Assembly: GCA_045638645.1 (NCBI GenBank)
Contig: JAZUBU010000005.1
Coordinates: forward strand, 62,001-126,000
Source: JAGCJX01 sp045638645
GTDB taxonomy: Bacteria; Bacteroidota; Bacteroidia; Bacteroidales; UBA932
Direction: 5' to 3'
Length of the DNA: 64,000 bases
In this document: positions 41,385 through 51,700 of the stretch, piece after piece
How the letters are laid out: the number at the start of each line of letters is the position of its first letter
Numbering within the stretch: the stretch's first letter is position 1
Made by a program: the position numbers and the translations under genes
Notes under the pieces: generated by a model
Told to the model about the DNA's origin: nothing
Seen by the model: the letters and a program-made list of their open reading frames with translations, nothing else
The model's database searches: none

Positions 41385-42392
41385 TTATATGGACTCGCTG
41401 CCTGTACTACGCAACATCAATTCCCGAATTTCCTGTTTGGCTGCCTTCCAGCGAGGAATGTCAATTTTTGGACCGACCACCTCCACCACCTTGGCAGCAA
41501 TGATGGATCCCACTTCCCCGCAAACTCGCAGGGGCATTCCTTCGGCATGGGCATACAAAAAACCGGCTGCATACAAATCCCCGGCACCCGTCGCATCCAC
41601 GGTTTGCGCCGGCCAGGCCGGAATGCAGTAGAACTCGTCCCCACTACGCACCATCGAACCCTCCTTGCCGACCTTGACCACCGCCACCTGGCACAACTTC
41701 GCAATCTCATCCAGTGCTTCCCGGGGAGAAAGACCGGTAAACGCTTGGGCCTCCGTCTCATTGGCAAAAACCAAGTCTACATATTGCTCCACAATATCGT
41801 GCAGGAACACTTTGTTGGATTCCACCACATTGTAGGAGGCCAGGTCCAGCGAGATGAATAGTCCCGCCGCCTTCGCCAACTCCACTGCACGACGCAACAA
41901 TTGCTGGTTTTGTACCAAAAATCCTTCAATATGAAAGTAGTCATACCCTTCAAAGAATTCGGCTTTCAAGTCCTCGGGACCCAATTCGACCGCAGCGCCC
42001 AAATACACCGCAAAAGTCCGTTCCCCATTCGGAGGGGTGATGAAGACCATGGCACGACCGGAAGAGGCTTTCCCGTGCAACAACCGGGTCGCAATCCCAT
42101 TCCGTTCCAGATCCGTCTTATACAAGGCACCCAATTCGTCGTCTCCAATCTTGCCAATGAAACCGGTCCGCATCCCAAAAACAGCCGCGCCGGTCAGGGC
42201 GTTCGCCGCAGATCCTCCTGCCACATACTGCACACCCATCGGTTTCAGTTCCTGCCAGATTTTATCCCCCGTTTCCTGATCCACATGCTGCATACTTCCT
42301 TTCGGCAAATGGAAACGGTCCAACCAAGAGTCATCGGGCAACACCGCCAGGATATCGGTCAAAGCATTGCCAATTCCAAGAATAGATTTCAT
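41385..42392 (-). CDS. PfkB-family kinase, adenosine kinase-like
   Basis: A 335-residue ribokinase-fold enzyme. Seen: GIGNALTDILAVLPDD at the N-terminus, VAGGSAANALTGAAVFG (substrate lid), GKIGDDELGALYKTDLERNGI, and the C-terminal catalytic DATGAGDLYAAGFLYA with the Asp base. This Bacteroidetes subgroup is annotated as adenosine kinase; other nucleoside or sugar substrates are possible. A weak TATATTCG sequence lies upstream but is not a good -7 box. Divergent from panC. Confidence 0.88.
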   Translation of the reverse strand: MKSILGIGNALTDILAVLPDDSWLDRFHLPKGSMQHVDQETGDKIWQELKPMGVQYVAGGSAANALTGAAVFGMRTGFIGKIGDDELGALYKTDLERNGIATRLLHGKASSGRAMVFITPPNGERTFAVYLGAAVELGPEDLKAEFFEGYDYFHIEGFLVQNQQLLRRAVELAKAAGLFISLDLASYNVVESNKVFLHDIVEQYVDLVFANETEAQAFTGLSPREALDEIAKLCQVAVVKVGKEGSMVRSGDEFYCIPAWPAQTVDATGAGDLYAAGFLYAHAEGMPLRVCGEVGSIIAAKVVEVVGPKIDIPRWKAAKQEIRELMLRSTGSESI

Positions 42393-42451
42393 ACGCTTCG
42401 GTATTCTTTGATAAATTGTTTGAAAATCGTGCGAATATAGAACAAATGTTG

Positions 42452-42459
42452 TAAGTTTG
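42452..42459 (+). promoter_or_regulatory. panC operon promoter, -7 box TAAGTTTG
   Basis: Perfect TAnnTTTG, 17 bases before the panC ATG at 42477. Confidence 0.68.
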
Positions 42460-42476
42460 CGTCATTATTTTGTACT

Positions 42477-43316
42477 ATGATTGTTGCTAAATCCCTGGCT
42501 GAGTTTCAAGCAGCTTACGAAGCGCTCCCCAACAAGAGCAATATTGGCTTTGTTCCTACAATGGGGGCATTGCACGAAGGACACTTGTCCCTGATCCGCC
42601 GCTGCGTGGCAGAAAACACATCGACCATCATTTCGATTTTTGTCAACCCGACTCAATTCAACAACCCCAACGACCTGGCCACCTACCCCAGAACCCTGGA
42701 AGCAGACTGTGCGCTGGTAGAACCAGCAGGTGTGGACATCGTGTTTGCTCCTCAAGTCATCGACATTTATCCGGAACCGGACCAACGCATCTTCCACTTG
42801 GGAGGTCTGGACCGTTTCGGGGAAGGACCGCGCCGACCGGGACACTTCAACGGAGTTGCCCAAGTGGTTACCCGTCTGTTTGACCTGGTTCGTCCGACCC
42901 GCGCCTACTTCGGTGAGAAAGATTTCCAACAACTGGCCATTCTCCGTTTTGTAACCGAAGACCTTCACCTGCCGGTAGAAATCATCGGTTGTCCCATTGC
43001 GCGTGCCGAAGACGGTCTGGCCCTGAGCTCCCGAAACACCCTGCTGACCGCCAGCCAACGGGAAGCAGCCCCTCATATCTACCGTTGCATCTGCCAAGCC
43101 CGGACCTGGATGAACGAATGTTCTCCCGCAGAAACGGTCGAACGCATCACCGAAGCCATCAATGCCAACCCGGAACTCGAAACCGAGTACATTGAAATCT
43201 TCAATGCCCGTACCCTGGAACCGGTTGAGAATTGGGACGATGCTGCAGAAATCCAATTGGGATGTGCTATCTTTGCCCATCCGGTCCGACTGATTGACAA
43301 CATCAAATTGAAGTAA
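42477..43316 (+). CDS. panC: pantothenate synthetase (pantoate-beta-alanine ligase)
   Basis: A 279-residue enzyme joining pantoate and beta-alanine with ATP. Seen: FVPTMGALHEGHLSLIRRC (HxGH nucleotide motif), SIFVNPTQFNNPNDLATYPRT, FHLGGLDRFGEGPRRPGHFNGVAQVV and FGEKDFQQL, and ALSSRNTLLT. Followed after 20 bases by panD, which supplies its beta-alanine. Confidence 0.98.
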   Translation: MIVAKSLAEFQAAYEALPNKSNIGFVPTMGALHEGHLSLIRRCVAENTSTIISIFVNPTQFNNPNDLATYPRTLEADCALVEPAGVDIVFAPQVIDIYPEPDQRIFHLGGLDRFGEGPRRPGHFNGVAQVVTRLFDLVRPTRAYFGEKDFQQLAILRFVTEDLHLPVEIIGCPIARAEDGLALSSRNTLLTASQREAAPHIYRCICQARTWMNECSPAETVERITEAINANPELETEYIEIFNARTLEPVENWDDAAEIQLGCAIFAHPVRLIDNIKLK

Positions 43317-43336
43317 AACCAAACCCAAGAAAGATC

Positions 43337-43690
43337 ATGTATCTCGAAATAGTCAAGTCAAAAATCCATCGCGTTACCGTTACCGAAGCCAACCTCAACT
43401 ACATCGGAAGCATCACCATCGACCGCGACCTGATGGAAGCCGCCAACCTTTACGAAGGAGAAAAGGTGGCCGTGGTCAACATCACCAACGGCAACCGCAT
43501 TGAAACCTACGTGATCCCCGGCGAACGCCAAAGCGGGAAAATCGGCATCAACGGTGCGGCCGCCCACCTGTTCAGCGAAGGAGACCTGGTCATCATCATG
43601 GCCTTTGCCTGGATGACCCCGGAAGAAGCCCAAACCTTCAAACCCTCCCTGGTGTTCCCTGACTCCACAACCAACCGGATGATCCCGTAA
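43337..43690 (+). CDS. panD: aspartate 1-decarboxylase precursor
   Basis: A 117-residue proenzyme that cleaves itself between Gly24 and Ser25 (NYIGSITID) to form the pyruvoyl cofactor. It makes beta-alanine for PanC. IHRVTVTEANLNYIGS, KVAVVNITNGNRIETYVI and NGAAAHLFSEGDLVIIMAF are typical. Operon with panC; the next gene begins 4 bases after its stop. Confidence 0.98.
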   Translation: MYLEIVKSKIHRVTVTEANLNYIGSITIDRDLMEAANLYEGEKVAVVNITNGNRIETYVIPGERQSGKIGINGAAAHLFSEGDLVIIMAFAWMTPEEAQTFKPSLVFPDSTTNRMIP

Positions 43691-43694
43691 TCGG

Positions 43695-44732
43695 ATGGGA
43701 ACCGGCTACACTAAAGTCACCCTACGTTCCGCACTGATGTGGATAGCAATGCTGGCCCTGGCCGGCATTTTGTTATACTTTGCCTTCCGTGGCGTAAAAT
43801 GGGAGGATCTGGTCAATGGCATCCGCACCTGCAATTTCCATTGGGTCGCCATCACCACCTTGCTCAGTGCCCTTCCCATCCTACTCAGGGCTCTCCGATG
43901 GAGAATTCTGATGCTTCCCCTCAACCCGACCATCACACGCCGCGAAAGCTTCAACGGCATCGCCATCGGTTACCTCGCTAACTTTGCACTCCCGCGCGCC
44001 GGAGAATTTGCCCGCTGTGGTGTCATTTCTGCCAGCAAAAAAGCACCGTACGAATCGGTGCTCGGAACCGTCGTCCTGGAACGAAGTCTTGATTTGCTCT
44101 GCTATGCCATCATCCTGTTGGGGGTACTCTTGCTCCGCTGGAAGGAGTTTGGCACGTTTGTTATGGAACAAATAGGCAACCCCTTACGGGATTGCCTACC
44201 GTTCAATCTCTTCTGGTTGTTGGGTTTGCTCCTGCTGATCGGTCTGACCGGACTCTGGCTCCTGATCCATTACCGCGAACGACTCTCCCGCCACAAATTC
44301 TTCAACAAAATCTTCTCCATCGGAAAAGGGCTCTGGGAGGGCTTGGTTGCAGGCTTTCGGATGCCCCAGAAAGGACGTTTCTTCGCCTACACCCTCCTGA
44401 TCTGGTCAGGATACTGGCTGATGAGCTACTGCACCATTCTGGCATTTCCCGCAATCCATCACCTCAACGGCGTGGATGCCTTGTTTCTGATGGTTGTCGG
44501 CAGTTTGGGATGGATTGTCCCGGTTCAAGGAGGCATTGGAGCCTACCACTTCATCATCAGCTTGGCCTTGACAACGCTCTACAGCATTCCGCAAACGTCT
44601 GGCGTCATCTTTGCCACCATTTCGCACGAAAGCCAAGCCCTGATGATGTTGGTCTGTGGTCTGTATGCCCTGCTCAATTACTCCGTCTTCAACCACTTGT
44701 CAAACCAGGCGAAGAAAGCCCGGTGCCAGTGA
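43695..44732 (+). CDS. lysylphosphatidylglycerol synthase TM-like / UPF0104 flippase-domain membrane protein
   Basis: A 345-residue polytopic membrane protein with about eight helices. It matches the LPG_synthase_TM (UPF0104, MprF N-terminal) family: GIAIGYLANFALPRAGEFARCGVIS (conserved PRxGE), GTVVLERSLDLLCYAIIL, and WIVPVQGGIGAYHFI (the VPxxxGxxxxF motif). MprF's domain flips aminoacyl-lipids; stand-alone members have uncertain roles in lipid transport. The C-terminal soluble synthase domain is absent. It starts 4 bases after panD, so probably the same operon. Its 3' end overlaps the convergent peptidase gene by 55 bases. Confidence 0.85.
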   Translation: MGTGYTKVTLRSALMWIAMLALAGILLYFAFRGVKWEDLVNGIRTCNFHWVAITTLLSALPILLRALRWRILMLPLNPTITRRESFNGIAIGYLANFALPRAGEFARCGVISASKKAPYESVLGTVVLERSLDLLCYAIILLGVLLLRWKEFGTFVMEQIGNPLRDCLPFNLFWLLGLLLLIGLTGLWLLIHYRERLSRHKFFNKIFSIGKGLWEGLVAGFRMPQKGRFFAYTLLIWSGYWLMSYCTILAFPAIHHLNGVDALFLMVVGSLGWIVPVQGGIGAYHFIISLALTTLYSIPQTSGVIFATISHESQALMMLVCGLYALLNYSVFNHLSNQAKKARCQ

Positions 44733-46777
44733 ATGGAGTTCTGAGGCTTCAGGATCCAGTGATTTTCTTCCGGGAAAAGCAGCATTTCTGAAGGAACGCC
44801 CATCATTTGTGCCGCATTGAAAGCCGCCATACCTTGTTCTACAGGAACACGGTAGTCCATTTCTCCATGGGTGACCATGATCGGGGTATCCCAATTTTTA
44901 ATCAACTTATGCGCTGAGTTGGCATAGTGACGACGGGCTACGGGATTGTTATCCCACGGTGCGCCACCATTGTCCCAAGTCGGGAACCACAATTCTTCGG
45001 TCATCAGGTACATTTGTTCCTGATTGAAGATACCGGCGTGTGAAAGGAAGGCTGAGAACATGCCCTTGTGGATACCCGCCAGGTAATAGATAGAAAATCC
45101 ACCGTAGCTGGCTCCGGCAGCACCCACCTTGCCCACAAACTTTTCCTTCTTCAAATCCTTCACCGCAGACAGGTAATCCTGCATGTTTTGTCCCATATAA
45201 TCACCGGAAATCTGGTCACACCATTCTTGGCCAAAGGCTGTTGTACCGCGACGATTCGGCAGAATCACAATGTAACCTTGGGCCGCCATCAAACGGGGGT
45301 TCCAACGGGTGGACCAACCCTGGCTGATGGTTCCTTGAGGGCCTCCGGTACAGAACAATAACGCCGGATACTGCTTGTTGGGATCAAAATCGGTAGGATA
45401 AACGACCCAGGTATGCATTTTCTTGTTATCGGTCGTTGTAATCCAACGTTCTTCCATCGGAGTCTCCTTGAGCTGCGCCAAAACGGCATCATTCTCATGC
45501 GTCAACGCCTCAAAATCACCGGAAACCGGATCAATAGAAACAATCTCTGCCGGAGCATTCATGGACATATAGGTGGATATCAGACGTCCGTTCGCTGCCA
45601 TGGCAACTCCCCCGAAATCATACCAGGCCTTGTCCGAGGTGATACGACGGATATTGCCCGTCAGATCAGTCTCAAAAACACCTTGCAAGGCATTCACCAG
45701 CGAAGTGAAATACAAGCCCTGGCTGTCTGCTTTCCATACCGGACTTTGGACATTGTATGCATAATTGCTTGAGAGTTCCGTCTTGACGCCGGTTTTCAAA
45801 TCCATCACAAACAAACGCTGCTTGTCTGCCTCAAAACCACCACGTTCCATGCTGATCCAAGCCACATAACGGCCGTTGGGAGAGAAACGGGGATCGGTAT
45901 CATAACCCATATTGCCTTCGGTGATGTTTTTCACAGCACCGGTTTTCAGGTCATAGAGATAGATGTCGGTATTGGTAGAAAATGCATAGTCTTTTCCCGT
46001 CACCTTGCGGCAGGCATAGGCGATGGTTTTCCCATCGGGAGACCAACTCAATTGCTCGGTACCGCCAAAAGGCAAGGTCGGCAATTCATAGGGCTCATCC
46101 CCCAACAAATCCTTATCCCCGGTCAACGCATTGCCCCCGTGAAAGACATGGCGGCTATTCAAGTCCGCAACATAGGTTCTCGGGATGTATTCTACAAAAT
46201 GATCCCAGTGACGGTACATCAGATCGGTAATGATGCGTCCGGAAGACTTGGGAAGATCCGGATAACGGTCGGTCGGCTTTTCAGCGGAACGGATTTCGCT
46301 GATGTAGTAGATCTGGCTGTGATCCGGAGAAAGTTCAAAACCAGCGATCCCGTTTTCCACATGGCTGACCTGGTGAATGATCCCGGCGCCATTGGCTTTC
46401 ATGGAATGCAATTGACCTTTCATCAGGAAAAGAATGTATTCCCCGTCCTTGTACCAGCGTGCATTGCTCAGACTGGTATTTTGAGCCGTGATTTTCTTAT
46501 TGTCGCTTCCGTCCACATTCATCATAAAAAGGTGGCGTTGGCTTTTGTTCGCCTTGATGTCCGTATAGGCAACTCCGTACAAAATCTTCGTGCCGTCGGG
46601 TGAAAGTTGAGGATCGGAAACCTTACCCAATTGGTGCATGATTTCCGGAGTAAACTGACCATCCACCACATGAATGTTCGGTTTTGTAATCGGCGGTTCC
46701 GTGAGTACCGTTTCCTCGCCCTGATTGCAGGCCATCGTCATCATCATAACTGCGAATAATACTAGAATATTTCTCAT
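44678..46777 (-). CDS. S9 family (prolyl oligopeptidase-type) peptidase lipoprotein
   Basis: A 699-residue protein with lipobox TMAC (cysteine about 17), so a membrane-anchored envelope enzyme. The N-terminal two thirds form a TolB/WD40-like beta-propeller (SPDGTKILYG, SPDHSQIYYIS, SPDGKTIAYA, SPNGRYVAWIS) that gates the active site. The C-terminal alpha/beta hydrolase has nucleophile GASYGGFS, aspartate in HGEMDYRVPVEQ and histidine in PEENHW. It is of the acylaminoacyl-peptidase/dipeptidyl-peptidase branch and would trim oligopeptides. It lies downstream of SusC/SusD on the same strand but has its own promoter box and follows a terminator. Confidence 0.92.
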   Translation of the reverse strand: MRNILVLFAVMMMTMACNQGEETVLTEPPITKPNIHVVDGQFTPEIMHQLGKVSDPQLSPDGTKILYGVAYTDIKANKSQRHLFMMNVDGSDNKKITAQNTSLSNARWYKDGEYILFLMKGQLHSMKANGAGIIHQVSHVENGIAGFELSPDHSQIYYISEIRSAEKPTDRYPDLPKSSGRIITDLMYRHWDHFVEYIPRTYVADLNSRHVFHGGNALTGDKDLLGDEPYELPTLPFGGTEQLSWSPDGKTIAYACRKVTGKDYAFSTNTDIYLYDLKTGAVKNITEGNMGYDTDPRFSPNGRYVAWISMERGGFEADKQRLFVMDLKTGVKTELSSNYAYNVQSPVWKADSQGLYFTSLVNALQGVFETDLTGNIRRITSDKAWYDFGGVAMAANGRLISTYMSMNAPAEIVSIDPVSGDFEALTHENDAVLAQLKETPMEERWITTTDNKKMHTWVVYPTDFDPNKQYPALLFCTGGPQGTISQGWSTRWNPRLMAAQGYIVILPNRRGTTAFGQEWCDQISGDYMGQNMQDYLSAVKDLKKEKFVGKVGAAGASYGGFSIYYLAGIHKGMFSAFLSHAGIFNQEQMYLMTEELWFPTWDNGGAPWDNNPVARRHYANSAHKLIKNWDTPIMVTHGEMDYRVPVEQGMAAFNAAQMMGVPSEMLLFPEENHWILKPQNSIHWHRAFFAWFDKWLKTE

Positions 46778-46799
46778 GGGTCTTGTTTATTAGTTTTCA

Positions 46800-46807
46800 C
46801 AAAGATA
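46800..46807 (-). promoter_or_regulatory. S9 peptidase promoter, -7 box TATCTTTG
   Basis: Perfect TAnnTTTG on the minus strand, 22 bases before the ATG at 46777. Confidence 0.7.
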
Positions 46808-46852
46808 CTCAAAATACATTCCATTGTCAACCTCCGTCCACGAAAAGTAAAA

Positions 46853-46877
46853 GAGGCTGATCCAATGGACCAGCCTC
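46853..46877 (-). terminator. terminator after susD
   Basis: GAGGCTG and CAGCCTC arms with an inner GTCC/GGAT stem (one G-U pair on the minus-strand RNA) close on a 3-base loop, followed by a T-rich stretch. It lies 35 bases beyond the SusD stop. Confidence 0.75.
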
Positions 46878-46911
46878 CCTTATTTATGCATTCAAAAGAT
46901 GATTGCTTGGA

Positions 46912-48783
46912 CTACCAACCCGGGTTTTGCTCGATAATAGCAATATTGGGATTGGTTGCATTCTTGCTCGAATATGAGTCAATTACGTCTGTACAAATCG
47001 GAGCCAGGTAGTGCTTTTCAGCAGCTACAACAGCACGGTTTTGTACGCCACGAGGCAAGTAGAAACCTACCATGTCAGCCTTGTTGGTACCATCAAATTC
47101 AACAACAGTACCATCCAACTTTTGTACAAAGATTTGGCCTGCATTGGCTTCGGTAAGGAGGTCGAATTTGGTGGTAACACCATCCAAATTGGTTGTGTTC
47201 AAGTCAACCCAAGCACCCAACAACAAGTCAGGGTTCTTGTCACCATCCATGTAGTCCAATTTATGCCAACGACGCAAGTCGAGGAGACGGTAGTTTTCGA
47301 ATACGAATTCCATACGACGTTCACGACGGATTTCCCACATCAACGGAGAAACGTCAGCATCGCGGCTGGGGTCGTTCGGAAGGCTGTTGAGTTGCAAAGC
47401 TGCGGTTTGTTTCACACCTTTCGCTTGTGCTTCAGCATCCAAGGGACGAGTACGGATCGCATTGATAGAAACGTTCAAGTCTTCTTGGGTTACAGCTGCT
47501 CCACTGTAGTTTTCAGCCAGGATTTGTTTTGCTTCAATCCAGTTCAAAACAACTTCTGCCAAACGCAAGCAAGGATAACCGTTGGTATTGGTGTTGGAAC
47601 CGTATTTTGCAGGGTAAGCACCACCGTAGTAAGTTACACCCACGCGGTCGATGAATTTGCAAGTGTACAACAAGGTTGCTGAAGAAGAGTTTGCTTCATG
47701 CCAGAAAGAGGCTTCGAAACGAGGGTCACGGTCAACTACCAAGTGTGACAAATCAAAGTTTTCATCGTTGTTTTCGTTCCAGGTCTTACCGTTGTTTGAG
47801 ATGAAAGATTTGATCAAGGCGAGGTTCGCAGCAGGACCTTGGCTTTCAGTCAAGTTTGAGTAAGAAGCAATACAGTGACGAACTGCCAACGCATCGCTGT
47901 ACTCACGGTACATAATCACTTCACCACCCGGGTTAGAGAATGATCCGAACAAAGAGCGGAAGTCAACGGTGAAAGCATATTTACCAGAATCCATCACGAA
48001 TTTGGCAGCTTCTTCAGCCATTGCCAAGTACTTCGCAGCACGTTCAGCATCACCAACACCTTCGTGGAAAGTATACCAGCTACCTTCAAACAACATTGCG
48101 CGAGAGATCATCGCAGCGGCCATGTAACGGTTTACATAGCTGGCACCGTCGTCCAGGCGGATGTTGTCCATAGCATAGTCAAAGTCATCGTATACTTTGT
48201 CCATCACCAAGGTACGGGGATCACGGGGTTTGTATTGACCTTCGATATCGGTATCAGAAACCACTTTGTCATAGTAAGGAACATCACCGAAAGATTGTAC
48301 AAGGCTAGCATATTCGTAACCACGGAAGAAACGGGCAATACCCATCCAGTGGTTGTATGCTTCATCAGCCAAGTAACCGTTTTCTTTCATCATGTCCAAA
48401 CGTTCGATCAACGTATTCCATTTACGAACCCAACCAAAGTTCCAGGGAGCAGCACCGGTTTGTGACAACCAGTTCACACCTTCGTTACGGTACCAGTTAT
48501 CAGCCGGCACAGAAGCTTGGAAGGAAATTTGTTTGTTAGCTTGGGTCATATCATCGTTGAAGTTTGCTCCACGATAAGGAGTGAAAGCAGTACCCCAACC
48601 AGTGTTGTAACCATTGAAATAGTTTGCGTACGCACCGTTTACGAACAAACGAACATTTGACTCATTTGTCCAATAGTTGGAATTGTCCATTGCAGATTTT
48701 TGCGGACGATCCAAGAATCCGGAGCAAGAGCCGGCCAACATCAAAACAGCCAGCGATGCAATTGTTAAAAAGTATTTTTTCAT
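46912..48783 (-). CDS. SusD/RagB family outer-membrane lipoprotein
   Basis: A 623-residue surface lipoprotein (type II signal, LAGSC, cysteine about 20; SGFLDRPQKSAMDNSNYW follows). Family features: WTNESNVRLFVNGAYANYF, the helical TPR-like region with RFFRGYEYASLVQSFGDVPYYDKV (the common GDVPL-type motif), RLAEVVLNWIEAKQIL, and near the C-terminus MWEIRRERRMEFVFENYRLLDLRRW. It acts as the lid of the SusC transporter. Located 14 bases after the SusC gene. No glycan enzyme is adjacent, so the substrate is open. Codon use is of the highly expressed type. Confidence 0.95.
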   Translation of the reverse strand: MKKYFLTIASLAVLMLAGSCSGFLDRPQKSAMDNSNYWTNESNVRLFVNGAYANYFNGYNTGWGTAFTPYRGANFNDDMTQANKQISFQASVPADNWYRNEGVNWLSQTGAAPWNFGWVRKWNTLIERLDMMKENGYLADEAYNHWMGIARFFRGYEYASLVQSFGDVPYYDKVVSDTDIEGQYKPRDPRTLVMDKVYDDFDYAMDNIRLDDGASYVNRYMAAAMISRAMLFEGSWYTFHEGVGDAERAAKYLAMAEEAAKFVMDSGKYAFTVDFRSLFGSFSNPGGEVIMYREYSDALAVRHCIASYSNLTESQGPAANLALIKSFISNNGKTWNENNDENFDLSHLVVDRDPRFEASFWHEANSSSATLLYTCKFIDRVGVTYYGGAYPAKYGSNTNTNGYPCLRLAEVVLNWIEAKQILAENYSGAAVTQEDLNVSINAIRTRPLDAEAQAKGVKQTAALQLNSLPNDPSRDADVSPLMWEIRRERRMEFVFENYRLLDLRRWHKLDYMDGDKNPDLLLGAWVDLNTTNLDGVTTKFDLLTEANAGQIFVQKLDGTVVEFDGTNKADMVGFYLPRGVQNRAVVAAEKHYLAPICTDVIDSYSSKNATNPNIAIIEQNPGW

Positions 48784-48797
48784 ATCCTTGTTACCCG

Positions 48798-51700
48798 TTA
48801 GAAGTTAATTTGGAGACCGAATGAAGCAGTTTTGAAGGCAGGAGTACCTACGCCGACACGACCACTGTTGTAGTCGGTAGTGTTCAACATAGAGTAACCA
48901 GCGATTGCTTCAGGATCGATAGGAAGACCGTTCAAGTTGTCGAAGGTCAAGAAGTTTTCCAATGCAACGTATACGCGTACTTTGTTCAACAAGGCTTTCT
49001 TGGTCAACTTTTCAGGCAAAGTATAACCGAAGGTCAAGTTTTTCAGACGCAAGTAAGACATATCCAACAAGTAGCGGGATTGTACCTGCATGTTGTTGAT
49101 ACTTGCAGAAGCACCGTTGTTGAATGCGCGAGGCCAGAATGCGTCTTCGTTCACGCCTTCAATCCAGAAGTCACCTGCCATAGCTTGCGGCATAGCTCCA
49201 TCTGAAGAGTTCCAACCGGCTTGTGAGAGCGGAGAGTCTGCCCACATTTCACGTTTGCCGACACCTTGGAAGAATACGGAGAAGTCAAAACCTTTCCATG
49301 CCAAAGCCAAACGGAGGCTGTATTCGTAACGAGGAGTGGTATTACCGATCACTTTCAAGTCACCATGATCTTTGAGGCTTCTTTTACCAGCGTCGATCTT
49401 ACCGTCACCGTTCAAATCTTTGAACTTCACGTCACCAGCACCGAATTTGAAAGAAGAAGAGTTTTGCAAGTAACCTTGGGTCACACCGTCTTTGGTTTCG
49501 TATACTTCATAATCTTCTTCGGTTTTGATCAGGTTGTAATCACCATTTTCGTTCAAAACGAAGTCGTCTTTGGTATAGAGGCGGTCAGTTTCATAACCCC
49601 AGATTTCACCGATGGTCTTACCTACGTAGTATTCATCGATCAAGTTGGTTGAACCGTAAGCAGTCACTTTGGTCAAAGCATCCGCCAAGGTTGCGTCCAC
49701 GGTCAAAGTCAGACCATTGCTGAATTGGTGACCGTAGTTAACAGCCAATTCCCAACCACGGGTACGGAATGAACCGAAGTTTCCTTTCGGAGCAGTAGTA
49801 CCGAAGGTGTAAGAAACGCCTTCCATCGGAACCAACATGTTGTCGGTATCGCGTTGGAACCAGTCAAAGGTGAATGACAACGCACCGTCAGCAAAGAAGC
49901 TTGCGTCCACACCAAAGTCCAAGGTTACGATATCTTGCCAAGTAATAGCATCAGATACAGCAGCAGGTGTTCCGTAGTAAACCAATTTAGCACCACTCAT
50001 CACCCAAGCCAATTCGCTGCGGGACATGGTCGGAACATACAAGCTTGAAGGAACGGTTTGGTCACCGATAGAACCCCAGCTAGCACGGAGTTTCAAAGCG
50101 CTAACAGCTTGTTTTGCAAATGCCATCCAAGGTTCTTCCATCACACGCCAAGCAGCGGAGAAAGAAGGATACCAACGCCATTGCAGGTCGGTCGGGAATT
50201 TGGATGAACCGTCGTAACGGATGTTAGCTTCCAACAAGTAACGGTCTTTCAAAGCGTAGTTAACACGACCGAAGAAACCGAGTTGAGATTCCCAAGACTC
50301 GCTACCACCTGAAGTTTGGGTACCGTTAGACAAGGTGAATTGAGGATTGTTGATGTCGATCAACGTAGTGATTTGTGACCAGTTGTATGCATAGTCATAT
50401 TTCACAGCATTCATACCTGCCAAGAAGTGGAAGTGATGCGTATCGTTGATGTTCAAGTCATAGTTGGTGGTCAAGTTCAAGGTTGAACGGGCACCATCGC
50501 TGGCTTCACGACGTACGTGGTCCGGGTTAGAACCGTTTGAAGTGTATTGGTAGCAGTTCAACATGTAAGCATCTACCGTAGCAGGCATACCGTTGAATTG
50601 AGACCATTCGTTGGTTGCTTGTGCGCGAGAACCGTCAGCATTGTAGCGAGGAAGGGGTGCTCCCCAAGTATCGCCACCGGTGAAACGGGTACCCGGAGCA
50701 AAGTATACAAACTCGTTGTTAGAGAAGGTGTAATCCAAATCGATGGTCCAGTCTTTCAACGGAGTGATGGTCAAACCAGCATTTGCACTGGTGTAGTTGG
50801 TAGTGCGGGTAGCTGTGTTTGCAGCAGCAGATTCGCAAGTAAAGTTACGCAACGGGTTGCCGTTTTCGTCAGCAGTCGTCAACGGGAAGGTAGGTCCCCA
50901 ACGATAGAGGTAGTACCAAATATCGGCAGAAGTTGAGTTCGTAGCGTAAGCATAACGTTTTTGGCTTCTTGAATAAATCAAACCAGCGTGCAAATCCAAA
51001 TATTGGTTGATTTTGGAGTTGATGCGTGCAGATGCATTCCAACGACGATAGTCATCGTGGTCAGCAGTCTTCATCATACCGCTTTGATCCAAGTAACCTA
51101 CAGACATGTTGTAAGTGGTATTGCCTGAGCGACCGTTTACAGAAATGTTGTGGTTGTGAGTGGGAGCCCATTCGCGTACTACATAATCATAGGGATTGTA
51201 GGTACGAACACCAATCTTTTGGTTTTGGTTACTCGGGTGAGCATACCAGTCACGGCCATACACCATCGGAGCGTAAGGATCCAAGCTGTTACCGTATTTT
51301 TCTTTCCATGCAACGGCTGCGTTGTAACCGTCACGGTCGATCAACCAGAAAGCACCTACAGGGGTAGTTGTACCTACGCGTTCTGCTGCTTCTACAGTAT
51401 AACGCAAAGCGTCAACATCACCCATTTCGTAATCTTTCGCGATATTTTGGAAAGCGACGTTACCAGAATATTGTACATCCACGCGGTCTACGTTAGCACC
51501 TTTCTTTGAGGTCAACAAGATCACACCGAAAGCAGCCTTAGCACCGTAGATAGAAGCTGAAGCAGCATCTTTCAAAACGGTAACAGACTCGATGTCATTC
51601 GGGTTCACCAAGTTGATGGAAGGAATTTCCACGTTGTCCAACAAAATCAGGGGTGAAGAAGAACCTTCGATGGAACCGATGGTACCACGGATACGCATCA